A stretch of DNA of 64,000 bases from Prorocentrum cordatum (lineage: Eukaryota > Sar > Dinophyceae > Prorocentrales > Prorocentraceae): the NCBI GenBank assembly GCA_963575745.1, contig CAUYUJ010014351.1, positions 15,001 through 79,000 of the forward strand, read 5' to 3'. Under the pieces are notes generated by a model, which was not told the DNA's origin, did not search any database, and was given only the letters and a program-made list of their open reading frames with translations. Shown in pieces: positions 10,436 through 19,101 of the stretch. The position numbers and the translations under genes were made by a program. How positions within the stretch are numbered: position 1 is the first letter of the stretch; each line of letters begins with the position of its first letter.

Positions 10436-10762
10436 TCTAGCCTCGCGGATAAACTCGGTGAAGCCCAGCTCCCTGGCGAGGGCCGTCGCCTCCCTTCTGC
10501 GCCGCTTCGTGCGCGCCGCAAACTGCTCCAGCTGTTTCCGCAAGCCTTCTTGCGGCCCTGCCAGGAAGAACTCGACGCGCGGCGCCCGCATGAGCAGGAG
10601 GTACTCGTGGCGCGTGGCGCGCGAGAGCAGCGCGTAGAGCTCCAGCCACCAGTCGTCGTCCTCCTTCTTGCCGTTCCCGACCTCGTGGCGGCAATCCAGG
10701 ATCACGCCTGGGCGATGTCGGCCGAGGGAGCAGCGCGCCAGACAGCCGACGGCCCAGGGCGA
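10436..10762 (-). pseudogene. C-terminal fragment of a probable SF1 (PIF1/RecD-like) helicase
   Basis: The minus frame reads VILDCRHEVGNG, then DDDWWLELYALLSRATRHEY, LLLMRAPRVEFFLAGP, and a basic tail LRKQLEQFAARTKRRRRE. The order 'new strand .. W..LY..LSRAT....LLL.RAP' resembles helicase motif VI and the C-terminal end of SF1 helicases, as I know them from dinoflagellate proteins (by memory). Walker motifs and the rest are absent. The 5' side (10770-10969) runs into the 89-base satellite, and the open frame continues to 9782 without family signal. Called a fragment; the helicase identity is an inference. Confidence 0.5.
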
Positions 10763-10839
10763 AAGTCCACGGGACCGAAAGAAGGTCTGGTTGCGGACTG
10801 CGCGCGCCCAGCGCGCTGTTCCCTCGCCCCGTCGCCCCT

Positions 10840-11990
10840 TGCCAAAATGGGGCGGGGCCGCCATGCGAGCTGCGCCACTGAACCCTTCGGTGGAGCTCCC
10901 TATGGGGCCACGAAACTTGTGAGGGGTGTGCCAAAATGGGCCTGGGCCGCCATGCCAGTTGCGCACCATAGGTGGAGCTCCCTATGGAACCACGAAGCGC
11001 GTGAGGATTTTGGGGCGGGGCCGCCATGCGAGCTGCGCCACTGGGACCTTAGGTGGAGCTCCCTATGGGGCCACGAAACGTGTGAGAAATGTGCCAAAAT
11101 GGGGCGAGGCCACCATGCGAATTCAGCCAGTGGGACCTAAGGTGGAGCTCCTTATGGGGCGACGAAGCGTGTGAGGGGTGTGCCAAAATGAAGCGGGGCC
11201 GCCATGCGAGTTCCGCCATTGGGACCTTAGGTGGGGTTCCCTATGTGGCCACGAAACGTGTGAGGGGTGTGCCAGAATGGGCCTGGGCCGCCATGCGAGT
11301 TCCGCCACTGGGACCTTAGGTGCAGCTCCGTATGGGGCGACGAAATGCGTGACGGGTGTGCCAAAATGGGGCGACGCCGCGATGCAAGTGCCGCCACTGG
11401 GACCTTAGGTGGAGCTCCCTATGGGGCCACGAAACGTGTGAGGGGTGTGCCAAAATGGGCCTGGGCCACCATGCCAGTTGCGCACCATAGGTGGAGCTCC
11501 CTATGGAGCCACGAAACGTGTGAGGATTTTGGGGCGGGGCCGCCATGCGAGCTGCGCCACTGGGACCTTAGGTGGAGCTCCCTATGGGGCCACGAAACGT
11601 GTGAGAAGTGTGCCAAAATGGGGCGAGGCCACCATGCGAATTCAGCCACTGGGACCTCAGGTGGAGCTCCTTATGGAGCGACGAAGCGTGTGAGGGGTGT
11701 GCCAAAATGAAGCGGGGCCGCCATGCGAGTTCCGCCATTGGGACCTTAGGTGGAGCTCCCTATGAGGCCACGAAACGTGTGAGGGGTGTGCCAAAATGGG
11801 CCTGGGCCGCCATGCGAGTTCCGCCACTGGGACCTTAGGTGCACCTCCGTATGGGGCGACGAAACGTGTGACGGGTGTGCCAAACTGGGGCGACGCCGCG
11901 ATGCAAGTGCCGCCACTGGGACCTTAGGTGGAGTTCCCTATGGGGCGACGAAACGTGTGAGGGGTGTGCCGAAACAGAGACATGCGGAGA
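10840..11990. repeat. 89-base satellite, ~13 monomers, 519-base higher-order period
   Basis: The unit is GTGTGCCAAAATGGG...GCCGCCATGCGAG...GCCACTGGGACCTTAGGTGGAGCTCCCTATGGGGCCACGAAACGTGTGAGGG in outline. Successive units start about 89 bases apart. A variant set (CCATGCCAGTTGCGCACCAT, then a shortened ATTTTGGGGCGGGGCC unit) recurs with CCAAAATGGGCCTGGGCC at 10931 and 11450, a 519-base higher-order step of six units. Frames stay open across units but encode only the repeat. Confidence 0.95.
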
Positions 11991-11994
11991 GCAG

Positions 11995-12375
11995 AAGCAA
12001 GGACGAGGAGGAAGGAGGGACGGCAGCGGGAGGAGGAGACGCGCGGCGCTTCTTTTCAAAACGAGGGCCCAACACCACAGGATGGTTGGGAAATACAACA
12101 TCGCAAGAAAGCACGACCAGATCCCCGGAACCCATCTTTTTGCATAATTTTTCAAGCCGGATCGATCCGTGAGGGTCCCGGGGCCCGAAACGAGGCGAAA
12201 ACGCTTGTTGCGAAAAAAATGCGACGCCAGGCTCTCAGGGTAGACCGAAAGAACGGTCTGAAGATCAGAGCCCCTCCTGGGCCCGAAGTGATCCTCCTCT
12301 GAACGCCTGGCCTGGGTCGGGAATTCCCGCGTGCGAGGCGGGCGCGCTGCCTCTTTCGGCCCGGCCCTGGACCCA
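11995..12375. other. no feature recognised
   Basis: A mixed-composition stretch follows the satellite, beginning with a short purine-rich run (GACGAGGAGGAAGGAGGGACGG). I see no gene, repeat partner or motif I can support. Confidence 0.4.
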
Positions 12376-12512
12376 GACCCCAGACGTCGTGAGTTTTGTC
12401 CAAACGTCGACCCCAGAGACCTGGACCCCTTCCAGGGACCGGCTTTCCATCCTGAGTCGTTTTTTGCCGGTCCCGAGGAGGCCCGAGGCAGGGCCCCCGA
12501 AGGCCGAAAATT
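12375..12512. repeat. dispersed 'ACGTCGTG..GACCCC' repeat, copy 1
   Basis: Reads CCCCAGACGTCGTGAG, GTCGACCCCAGAGACCTGGACC, CAGGGACCGGCTTTCCATCCTGAGTCGTTTTTTGCCGGTCCCGAGG in outline. Sister copies are at 33318-33615, 47572-47722, 50718-50845 and 57415-57545. Confidence 0.75.
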
Positions 12513-12529
12513 ATACCAAAAAACTCCCG

Positions 12530-13080
12530 TCGCGAGTCTTGCGCAACGCGGGAGGGCGGGGGGGAGGGCGGCGCCGCCTCGGCGCCTCCGCTCGGGCGGC
12601 GAGGCCCGTCCTGAGAGCCCTGGGCGCCTCCCGGGCCGCCTCCGCCGGGCCCCCGCCTCTCTGGCGGCCCGGGAACGGGCAGGCCGCGCCCCGGAGGCGC
12701 GAGAGAGTTGCCCCAGGGCGCGCTGGGCGGGACTCTCGGCTCGTGGCGCGGCGGCCCAGAACTTCTCCCGCCGATTCGGGGCTGGCGGGCCTGCGGCCCA
12801 GAATCGTCCTGGCCGACCCTGGAAAAGCGCGCGCGGCGGCCCCGCGGCGCGCCGGCTCTGGGCCGGCGGCGCGGCGGCCCAGAGTCGACCCCGCCGATTC
12901 TGGGCCGGCAGGGCGGGGGCCAAAAATCGGCTAGGTGGCTCCAGAGGCGCGCGTGGCCCTGGGAGCGAGGGGCAGGATTCTGGGACGGCAAGCCAGGGGG
13001 CGTCCAGAATCGGCACCGCCGATTCTGGGGGGCCGGCGGGCCGGTGGCCCTGAATCGGGCCAGCCTAGCCTTGCAGCCCA
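12530..13080. repeat. GC-rich CCCAGAATCG / CGATTCTGGGCCGGC block, copy 2
   Basis: From about 12705 the phrases GGCGGCCCAGAATCG and CCGATTCTGGGCCGGC alternate about every 40-70 bases, as at 2820-2978. The preceding GC-rich part (12530-12700) has no visible partner. Overlapping open frames in all phases reflect composition. Confidence 0.6.
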
Positions 13081-13081
13081 T

Positions 13082-13083
13082 GG

Positions 13084-13114
<31 letters not shown>

Positions 13115-13120
13115 TGTCGT

Positions 13121-13157
<37 letters not shown>

Positions 13158-13165
13158 GTCGTCGG
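13082..13165. repeat. (GCC/GTC)n triplet tract
   Basis: GCCGCCGCC and GTCGTCGTC runs. It lies just upstream of a PPR remnant. Confidence 0.85.
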
Positions 13166-13209
13166 TGTCGTTGGGGGCTCGTTGAGGGCTCCAAGACGGG
13201 CGAGCAGCG

Positions 13210-13392
13210 CTACCTGGCGCTCCCGCAGCTCAGCGATATGTGGCAGGCAAACATGACGCCACTAATCCTGCTCGCCTTGCGGCAGCACCCCTTCAGCCCG
13301 CAAAAAACGTAGTCCACGGGTCAGCCCTAGTCTGTACTACAATTCCGGGCGAAGCGCGCGCGAGAAGGTCAGGCAGTGGCAGCGCCCCGGGC
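13210..13392 (+). pseudogene. decayed PPR fragment with upstream repeat half
   Basis: Reads LSDMWQANMTPLILLALRQH then PFSPQ. An ACGTAGTCCACGGGTCAGCC lead-in follows, then LYYNSGRSAREKVRQWQR in register with SYNAGISACEKGEQWQR. It is followed by GC-rich text and the array from 13490. It matches 3060-3245 in layout. Confidence 0.65.
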
Positions 13393-13489
13393 CGCCCAGA
13401 GAGCTCGCGGGCCGCCCGGAGAGCCTCTCGGCCGCTGCCCGACGGGCCCGGGAGGCCCCCGGACCGCTGGCGGACTGATCCAGGATTCC

Positions 13490-14155
13490 TAGATCGCCCC
13501 AAGACGGCCTCAGGAGGTCCCGAAGACGGCCCAAGACGGTCCAAGAGTGGATCCGAGACGCTCAAAATGGCTTCAAGACGCCTTCAAGACGGCTCGGGAC
13601 GCCTCCACGAGACCCCCAGAGCGCTCGAAGTGTACCTCCAAGAGGGGCCGCAGGAGCCAAAATCGTTGAGTTTCTTTGTTTTCTTCGATGTTTCTGGCCT
13701 TCTCGCGTTTTCGGCTTTCCGACGCTCCAAGACCGCCCAAGAGGCCCCCCAGACCGTTCCGAGACGGCCCAAGAGGCCTTCAAGACGGCCCCAAGACGGC
13801 CCAAGAGGGCCCCAAGACGGCCCAGGAGTCGCCCCAGACACCCCAAGAGGGCCTCAAGAAGGCCCCAAGAGAGGCCCAAGACAGGGACCCGGAACCGAAA
13901 AATTTAGGCCTCCAGCCCAAGAGGCCCCCAGGAAGCCCCAAGACGCCCCAAAGAAACGCCGGGACGCTCCCAAGACATCCCCAGGAGGCCCCAGGACGCC
14001 CCACAGAGGCTCCAAGAGGCCCCCCAGAGGCCGCCAAGCGCCCCACAAGGCCCCCAAGGGGCCCCAAAAGAGCGCCCAAGAGGCCCCAGGACGCCCCCAA
14101 ACTGCTACCAAGAAGCCCCCAAACTGTCTCCCAGAGGCTCCCGAGAGGCCAGCCA
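13490..14155. repeat. GACGGCCC array, block 4, with core element
   Basis: Typical array. The clearest core copy is at 13655-13735: AAAATCGTTGAGTTTC ... TTCTCGCGTTTTCGGCTTTC then CGACGCTCCAAGACCGCCC. Confidence 0.8.
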
Positions 14156-14402
14156 TGAGATCCCAACCAACATCCACGAGATCTCTTGCCCACTACCCAG
14201 GCCTGCGGCGACATTGCCCGCAGGCCACTACAGCCGGTTCGGGGGCCCTACGTATCCCAGCACCTACACCCTTGGCTGTATCGATGCAGGGCCCTGGGGG
14301 GCCGAAACCTCGGGAAATTCAGATCGTCTTGGGCGGTGTCCAAGGCCTTGGGGTACGTGTGGGGGCCAATCCTGGCGCAGTGGAATGGCCAGAACCTTCG
14401 GA

Positions 14403-14443
14403 TTTTCGCTAATCGCGGAGAGGCCGGGCGCGATTAGCGAAAA
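14403..14443. other. perfect 15-bp hairpin
   Basis: TTTTCGCTAATCGCG (14403-14417) and its exact complement CGCGATTAGCGAAAA (14429-14443) enclose an 11-base loop. There is no T-run that would suggest a terminator, and no neighbouring gene end. Confidence 0.8.
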
Positions 14444-14674
14444 CCCGATGCTTTTTGAGACCTCCACGCCCGGCCTTAATCGGTTACGATAGCCCTCTTG
14501 GGTCGGGCGCCTCGTGGGGCGGCTAGGGGCAATCTTGGGGGTGTGAGGCCGTCTCGGACCTCGCGTTGGGCTCCCGTGGGCGGCATCTGCGGCTGTGCTG
14601 GGCCCTGCTGGGGGTCACTTGAGGCTTCGGTGACACGTGCGAGTTCGGGACCAACGCCTGGACCTGCGGGCCGT

Positions 14675-14825
14675 GGATTTTCCACGGGTTCACACTAGTC
14701 AGCTACAATGCTGGTATCAGCGCGTGTGAGAAGTGCGGGCAGTGGCAGCGTTCTCTGGCGCTGCTGAGCGAGATGCGGGAAGTGAAGCTGGAGCCCACCG
14801 TCATCGAGTTACTGCATTGCAGGCC
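14675..14825 (+). pseudogene. single PPR repeat remnant
   Basis: Reads FTLVSYNAGISACEKCGQWQ, RSLALLSEMREVKLEPTVIE, then LLHC and loss of similarity. One full 35-residue P-type repeat (SYNAG..EPTV) is intact. No neighbouring repeat on either side, so it is not a functional gene by itself. Confidence 0.7.
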
Positions 14826-14864
14826 CTCGCGCGTGCCAGACAGGTCCTGCCAGGAGAGGACCAT

Positions 14865-15045
14865 GGAGCGCCCCCAAACGGTCCAACTACAGTGGGGGCA
14901 CATGCCAAGAAACACCCTGCTTTGCCTCCAGGGTGCCCTGGGTTTCTTGGGTTCCAATGGCTTTGCTGCGGAAGGCGTGACGCTCCCACACCAAAAATCA
15001 GTGGACGTCCTGGGGTCTCAGGGTTGGGTTTCTTGTGGAGGAGAA
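14865..15045. repeat. dispersed 'GGGTTTCTTGTGGA' repeat, copy 1
   Basis: CATGCCAAGAAACACCCTG through GGTGCCCTGGG, GCGTGACGCTCCCACACC, GTGGACGTCCTGGGGTCTC to GGTTGGGTTTCTTGTGGA. It is nearly the same as 39185-39362. Confidence 0.85.
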
Positions 15046-15390
15046 GGAGGAGGAGGAGGAGAAGGACCAGTGTAAACCCAAGAGTCATCAACGAAGTTGG
15101 AATTAACCCTCCCTCCAAGCTCCCTCTTTATAGGCCCCTACAACGGTTCATTTCCATCGAGGGGTTAAGACTCCGAAGCATGCCGAAACATTGTTCTCGG
15201 GATTTCAACGCAACGGATAAACCTGACTGTTTCGTCTTAACGATCTGGAATCGTGCCAGAACGCCATTGTTGGGACTTCAACACCGCGAACGAACATAAT
15301 TGATGCACCCGCATAATCCTGAATCCTTCCAAGACACCATGTCTGGTACGTTGATCATGGGATTCCGTGAAGCTGTTTCAAATCTTTAGC
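15046..15390. other. no feature recognised
   Basis: AT-richer than its surroundings, with no family, repeat partner or credible ORF seen. Confidence 0.4.
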
Positions 15391-15546
15391 GGCGCTAAGG
15401 CGAGAGCCACATTTTGAAAATGAACCGCCATCAATCCGTGAAACTCTTGCAATGTTTTGAAGCGAATGTGCGCGGCGCTAAGGCGAGAGCCACATTTTGA
15501 AAACGACCCGTCCTCCATCTGCGAAACTGTTGCCACTTTGTAAGTT
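15390..15546. repeat. 83-base tandem repeat, locus 1 (2 copies)
   Basis: GGCGCTAAGGCGAGAGCCAC begins at 15391 and 15474 (period 83), each followed by ATTTTGAAAA and a CC.CCATC.GTGAAACT.TTGC step. The same unit is tandem at 51440-51720. Confidence 0.9.
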
Positions 15547-15589
15547 TCAGAGTCATTGGTGATGAGGTCCTCATCACCAATGACTCTGA
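15547..15589. other. 43-base near-perfect palindrome
   Basis: TCAGAGTCATTGGTGATGAG plus G (15547-15567) is followed after one base by its exact 21-base complement (15569-15589). It lies at the end of the 83-base repeat. Confidence 0.9.
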
Positions 15590-15654
15590 GACGCCCGGCC
15601 CGCCCCAAAAACTGGCCTCGGGGTGCGACAGGGAGAGCTATCTATAAGGAAAAG

Positions 15655-15755
15655 GAATGAAGGAGCAGGAGGAGCACGAGGAGCAGGAGGAGCAGGAGGA
15701 GGAGGAGGAGGAGGCAGGAGGAGGCAGGAGGAGGAGGAGGAGGAGGAGCCTGCTG
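15655..15755. repeat. GGA-rich triplet tract
   Basis: GAGGAGCAGGAGGAG-type purine run. It follows the phrase GGGGTGCGACAGGGAGAG, as the GGA tract at 51790-51855 follows GGGGGGCGACAGGGAGGAG, so the association is conserved between the two 83-base repeat loci. Confidence 0.85.
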
Positions 15756-15967
15756 CGCTCCTCGAAAGGCCTCCACGATGGCCCAGCTTGCTTCCCAGAC
15801 GCCCCCGTGCCCCCCCCCCAGGCACGCAGCACTCATCAGCGACAGGCGGCAGCAAGCCGCGCCTCGCCAAGCCGCACAAACCCCAGCAGCCGCACGCCAC
15901 GACCAGCACCGGGCCGCAGCGACGAGAAGTAAACAGCAAGCACGCTAAAGTAAGGTCGGGCTTGTCC

Positions 15968-16258
15968 CTCCTCCTCTGTCCTCCTCCTTTCCCCTCCTCC
16001 TCCCTCCTCCTCCTCCTCCTCCTCCTCCTCCCTCCTCCTCCCCCTCCTCCTCCTCCTCCCGCTCTCCTCCTTCCTCCTCCTCCTCATCCTCCTCCTCCCC
16101 CTCCTCCTCTCCCTCCCCCTCCTCCTCCTCCTCCTCCTCTCCTCCTCCTCCTCCTCTCCTCCTCCTCCTCCTCCTCCTCCTCCTCCTCCTCCTCCCTCCT
16201 CCTCCTCCTCCTCCCTCCTCCCTCCTCCTCCTCCTCCTCCTCCTCCTCCTCCTCCTCT
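15968..16258. repeat. (TCC)n tract
   Basis: Almost pure TCC/CTC with occasional CCC phase shifts. It ends abruptly where the inverted-repeat element at 16262 begins. Confidence 0.95.
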
Positions 16259-16261
16259 TTT

Positions 16262-16400
16262 CATCAGGAGGAATGTTCACAAGTAATGTTAAGAAATAGA
16301 GGGACCATTTGTTCAACTATGTTTGGCGATTGTTGCGTATTGTTTGTCCCTGTTGAATCAGTGTCTTCCAAGATCCGCCTGTAGGAGGGCATTCCCGAAC
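16262..16400. mobile_element. short TIR element, CCGCCTGCAGGAGG family, copy 1
   Basis: Left end CATCAGGAGGAATGTTCACA..AAGAAATAG. Right end TCTTCCAAGATCCGCCTGTA then GGAGGGCATTCCCGAAC. The ends are inverted relatives of each other and match the ends of copies at 55009-55161, 55930-56797 and 59928-60346. No coding content. The left end is the most decayed of the four. Confidence 0.5.
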
Positions 16401-16830
16401 TAGCATTGAAGGTTGCGGCAACCAGCGCCAAGCATCAGCAGGCGGCAGGACGCGGACGGACAAACCATAACGGAGCAAGCAACCAGAAATTTCGTTCGAG
16501 CATTTGATTGAGAACCTCCCTAACAGTTGGGCCAGCGTTTCTTAACTCACTTGCCGGAGAGCTGGCCTGGTCTCTTGAGCACGCTCGCCCCTCCAGCGTG
16601 AACGGCAGAGAGTTGGCCCCGGTCTGTTTCAGAAAGTTCCGGGAAGCTGGCTCTGATTTCTTACTTGACAACTTGTTTGATCAAATGTTCGGTCAGTTCA
16701 CACCAGTCCAGCCACCACGACAGCAGGACAGCAGACAGGCGGACCAGCAGGCAGGCGGTCCTCACCGGTCCACGGAACCCTCCGCGGCTCCCGCGGGGCT
16801 CCCCCTGGTGCTCATCCTGGCCCGGGTCAC
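16401..16830 (+). other. unassigned; possible coding-like stretch
   Basis: An open frame (ATT/ATG-poor start, 16508 onward) includes NGRELAPVCFRKFREAGSDF and LLDNLFDQMFGQF. This has protein-like composition but no family I recognise. It could be chance in mixed sequence. Confidence 0.2.
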
Positions 16831-17300
16831 TCTTTGCTCCCGTCGCAGCTCGTTCCTCTCTCTTGGCCCCTCGCTCCTCGCGCCTGGCTGCCGGTTCCTT
16901 CCTCCTCCCTCCTCGTACGTTCTCCTCCTGCCAGGCCCCCCAGGGGCCTCAAGAGCGCCCCAGGAAGCCCCGGGACTGCTGTCTGCCCCCTCTTCACGCC
17001 TCCCTCTTCGCTCCTCCCTGCTCACTCCTGGCTGGTTTACCTCTTCTCGTTGCTCGGGCCTCGAGGCCGTCGTCCATATGAACGACTTTCGGCAGCTTTT
17101 CTGCCATCACATCACATGACTTTTCGGACAGAGTTCGTGGACGGTAGTCCACGGATCAGCCCCAATCACCTACAGCGTTGGGATCAGCGCGTGCGAGAAG
17201 GGCAGGCAGTGGCAGCGCGCTGTGGCGCTGCTGAGCGAGATGCGCGAGGCGAAGGTGGAGCCCAACGTCATCTATACTATACGGCTGGGAGAAAGGCGTG
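16830..17300 (+). pseudogene. PPR locus with CT-rich leader, one repeat
   Basis: 16830-17060 is the CTCCTCGC-type tract. GACTTTCGGCAGCTTTTCTG then matches the CAGCCTTTCGGCAGC leader step of the intact gene. GTGGACGGTAGTCCACGG is the lead-in. The PPR frame then reads ITYSVGISACEKGRQWQRAV, ALLSEMREAKVEPNVIYTIR. The CAG-rich part is missing, and similarity ends after one repeat. Confidence 0.65.
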
Positions 17301-17339
17301 CCAGAAAGGTGGCGGACTCAAGTATCCAGAGAGAGCCAT

Positions 17340-17775
17340 CTGGCGGGCCTTGACGGGCTCCGAGATTGTCCACGATGGCCCGAGACGCCCCTGGATGTCC
17401 CAAGAGGTCGCCAATATGATTTTTCCAACGGCCTGACAGGGCTCCAAGACAGCCCAAGTGGGCTCCAAGAGGCCTCCCAAGAGGCCCCAAGAGGCCAAAG
17501 TCATTAATTCCCGTATGGTATTCCATTGATTTTGACGTTCTTGCTTACTCGGGCTTCCGACGCTCCAAGACGGCCCAAGAGGCCCTTGAGATCGCCCGAA
17601 CACGGCCCAACACGAACCCAAGAGGGCCCCCAGACGGCCCAGGAGAGCCCCAAGACCGCCCAAGCGGCCCCCAAGACGGCCCCCAGAAGCCCCTCGAGGC
17701 CCAAGTCAGGCCCCCAGAAGCCCGAGAAGCCCCAAGACACCCTTAAAGCCGCCTCCAAGAGGCTTCCGATGGAAG
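17340..17775. repeat. GACGGCCC array, block 5, with core element
   Basis: Array following the PPR remnant. The core copy at 17500-17580 reads AAAGTCATTAATTCCC ... GGGCTTCCGACGCTCCAAGA. Confidence 0.75.
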
Positions 17776-18510
17776 ATCCCTTAAAGAGCTCTGGGGCCGC
17801 GCCAGCCACTCAGACGTTCGGCACCCTCCGTTGGAGCGACTCCGGTCTGACCAGGCGACCCGCTGGGGCGTTCTTTCTGCTTGAGAGTGCTCCGCAGTGC
17901 ATGTTCTGCCTTCTCCCGAGCCTACGCAGCCCGCGCGCACCCTCCGACCTCCTCGGACGGTCGCAGACACGATGGAATTTGTCTTTAGAGAATAATATAA
18001 ATAATAAGAATTATACTGCTAAGAAGAAGAAGATGATGCTGATGAAGAAGAAGCAGAAGAAGACTATTTGTTATATATAATTACTATATCTTCGTTTATA
18101 CATTACACATATATGTATATATATAGTAACGCACATGCGCTTTGTCGTACGCCGTTGCCCTAATGCTGCCCCAGAGCGGCTCAAGGTCGTCTCTGGGCGG
18201 CCCAAGACGCCCTCTCCCGCAGTCCAGCCGGGCTGCAAGGCAACTCCAGAAGCTTCAAAGAAGACGTGAGCTTAGATTCAGCCCAGGAGACACCCATTAC
18301 AGCTTTCGGAAGCCAGCAGCAGCAAGCCAGGAAGCAAGCAAGCAGCAAGCAGCAAGCAATCCAGCGAGCCAGCCAGCACGCAAGCAAGCAGAAAGCAGGC
18401 AACAAGCCAATACAAACAGGCAAACTGATCGCAAGCAGCACTAGCGACAAACAGTTTAAGTAAATGAGCAGCAGACATCCACTCCGCGAGCATCCAACCC
18501 AACGCCCCCT
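17776..18510. other. AT-rich island and low-complexity text
   Basis: 17985-18130 is AT-rich (AATAATATAAATAATAAG, AAGAAGAAG runs, a TATATATA stretch), unusual for this window. 18305-18420 is a CAAGCAAGCAGCAAG-type repeat. No gene recognised. Confidence 0.5.
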
Positions 18511-18514
18511 CAAG

Positions 18515-19101
18515 ATCGGTGCAATCCCTGAGGAATCGGCCCCCAGACCCTGGGGGGGTCTGTCCTGACTGGTCTTTCGCCCCAGGCCCCGGATTGATTT
18601 CTGACGGCCCCGGAATCCGAAAACAGCCCCCTGAGGTTTACAAGAACAACAGACCTCCTCGAACCTCGACGCTCCTCGCCCGTCACCCCTCGGCCGCCGC
18701 TCCTCCGCTCATTGCTCTTCGCCGATGGCCCATCGCTCTCCCCCATCGATCTCCTCGATGTTCCCCGATCCTGCCTCCTCGCTCTTCGATCCTCTCCTGG
18801 CAGAAAGCTGCGTCAGAACGCTGAAGTAGAGACAAGCATCACCCTGCAGCATCAAGCAGCAGCAGCGAACGGCAGTAGCGCGAAGCGGGCAGCAGCAGCG
18901 AGAACGCACAGCAACAGCACGCAGCAGCAGGCAGCCAGTAGTAGCACGCACAAAGCAGAACTGGCCATCAACAGCACCCTGCAGCTACAAGCAGCAACAG
19001 TACGCACCAGCGAAAAGCATTACCTACAACACGCAGCAGCGGCAGCAAGTAACAGCGCGCAGTCGTATGCGCGTAATGCGACGTTCGAGCCTCATGTCAT
19101 C
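18515..19101 (+). other. 5' leader of the PPR gene (duplicated region)
   Basis: Collinear with 8355-9010 and partly with 6592-6905. It holds the CTGAGGAATCGGCCCCC step, the CT-rich tract (18650-18800), then a frame in phase with the PPR gene reading RQNAEVETSITLQHQ..AAAN and STHKAELAINSTLQLQAATV. Conservation of this frame in three copies suggests it may be coding (an N-terminal Ala/Ser/Gln-rich extension). There is no in-frame ATG before 19102, so it may be an untranslated leader or the end of an exon whose start lies elsewhere. Confidence 0.5.

Noticed and set aside
10840-11990. CRISPR-like array
   Set aside because: Units are contiguous 89-base monomers without unique spacers and are partly varied throughout; no cas genes; a eukaryotic context.
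14403-14443. Rho-independent terminator
   Set aside because: Hairpin lacks a U-run and no transcription unit ends nearby; bacterial terminators are not expected here.
18712-19101. Starting the PPR CDS at the upstream end of the open frame
   Set aside because: The first codon there is TTG and no ATG lies in phase before 19102; recorded as a leader feature instead.
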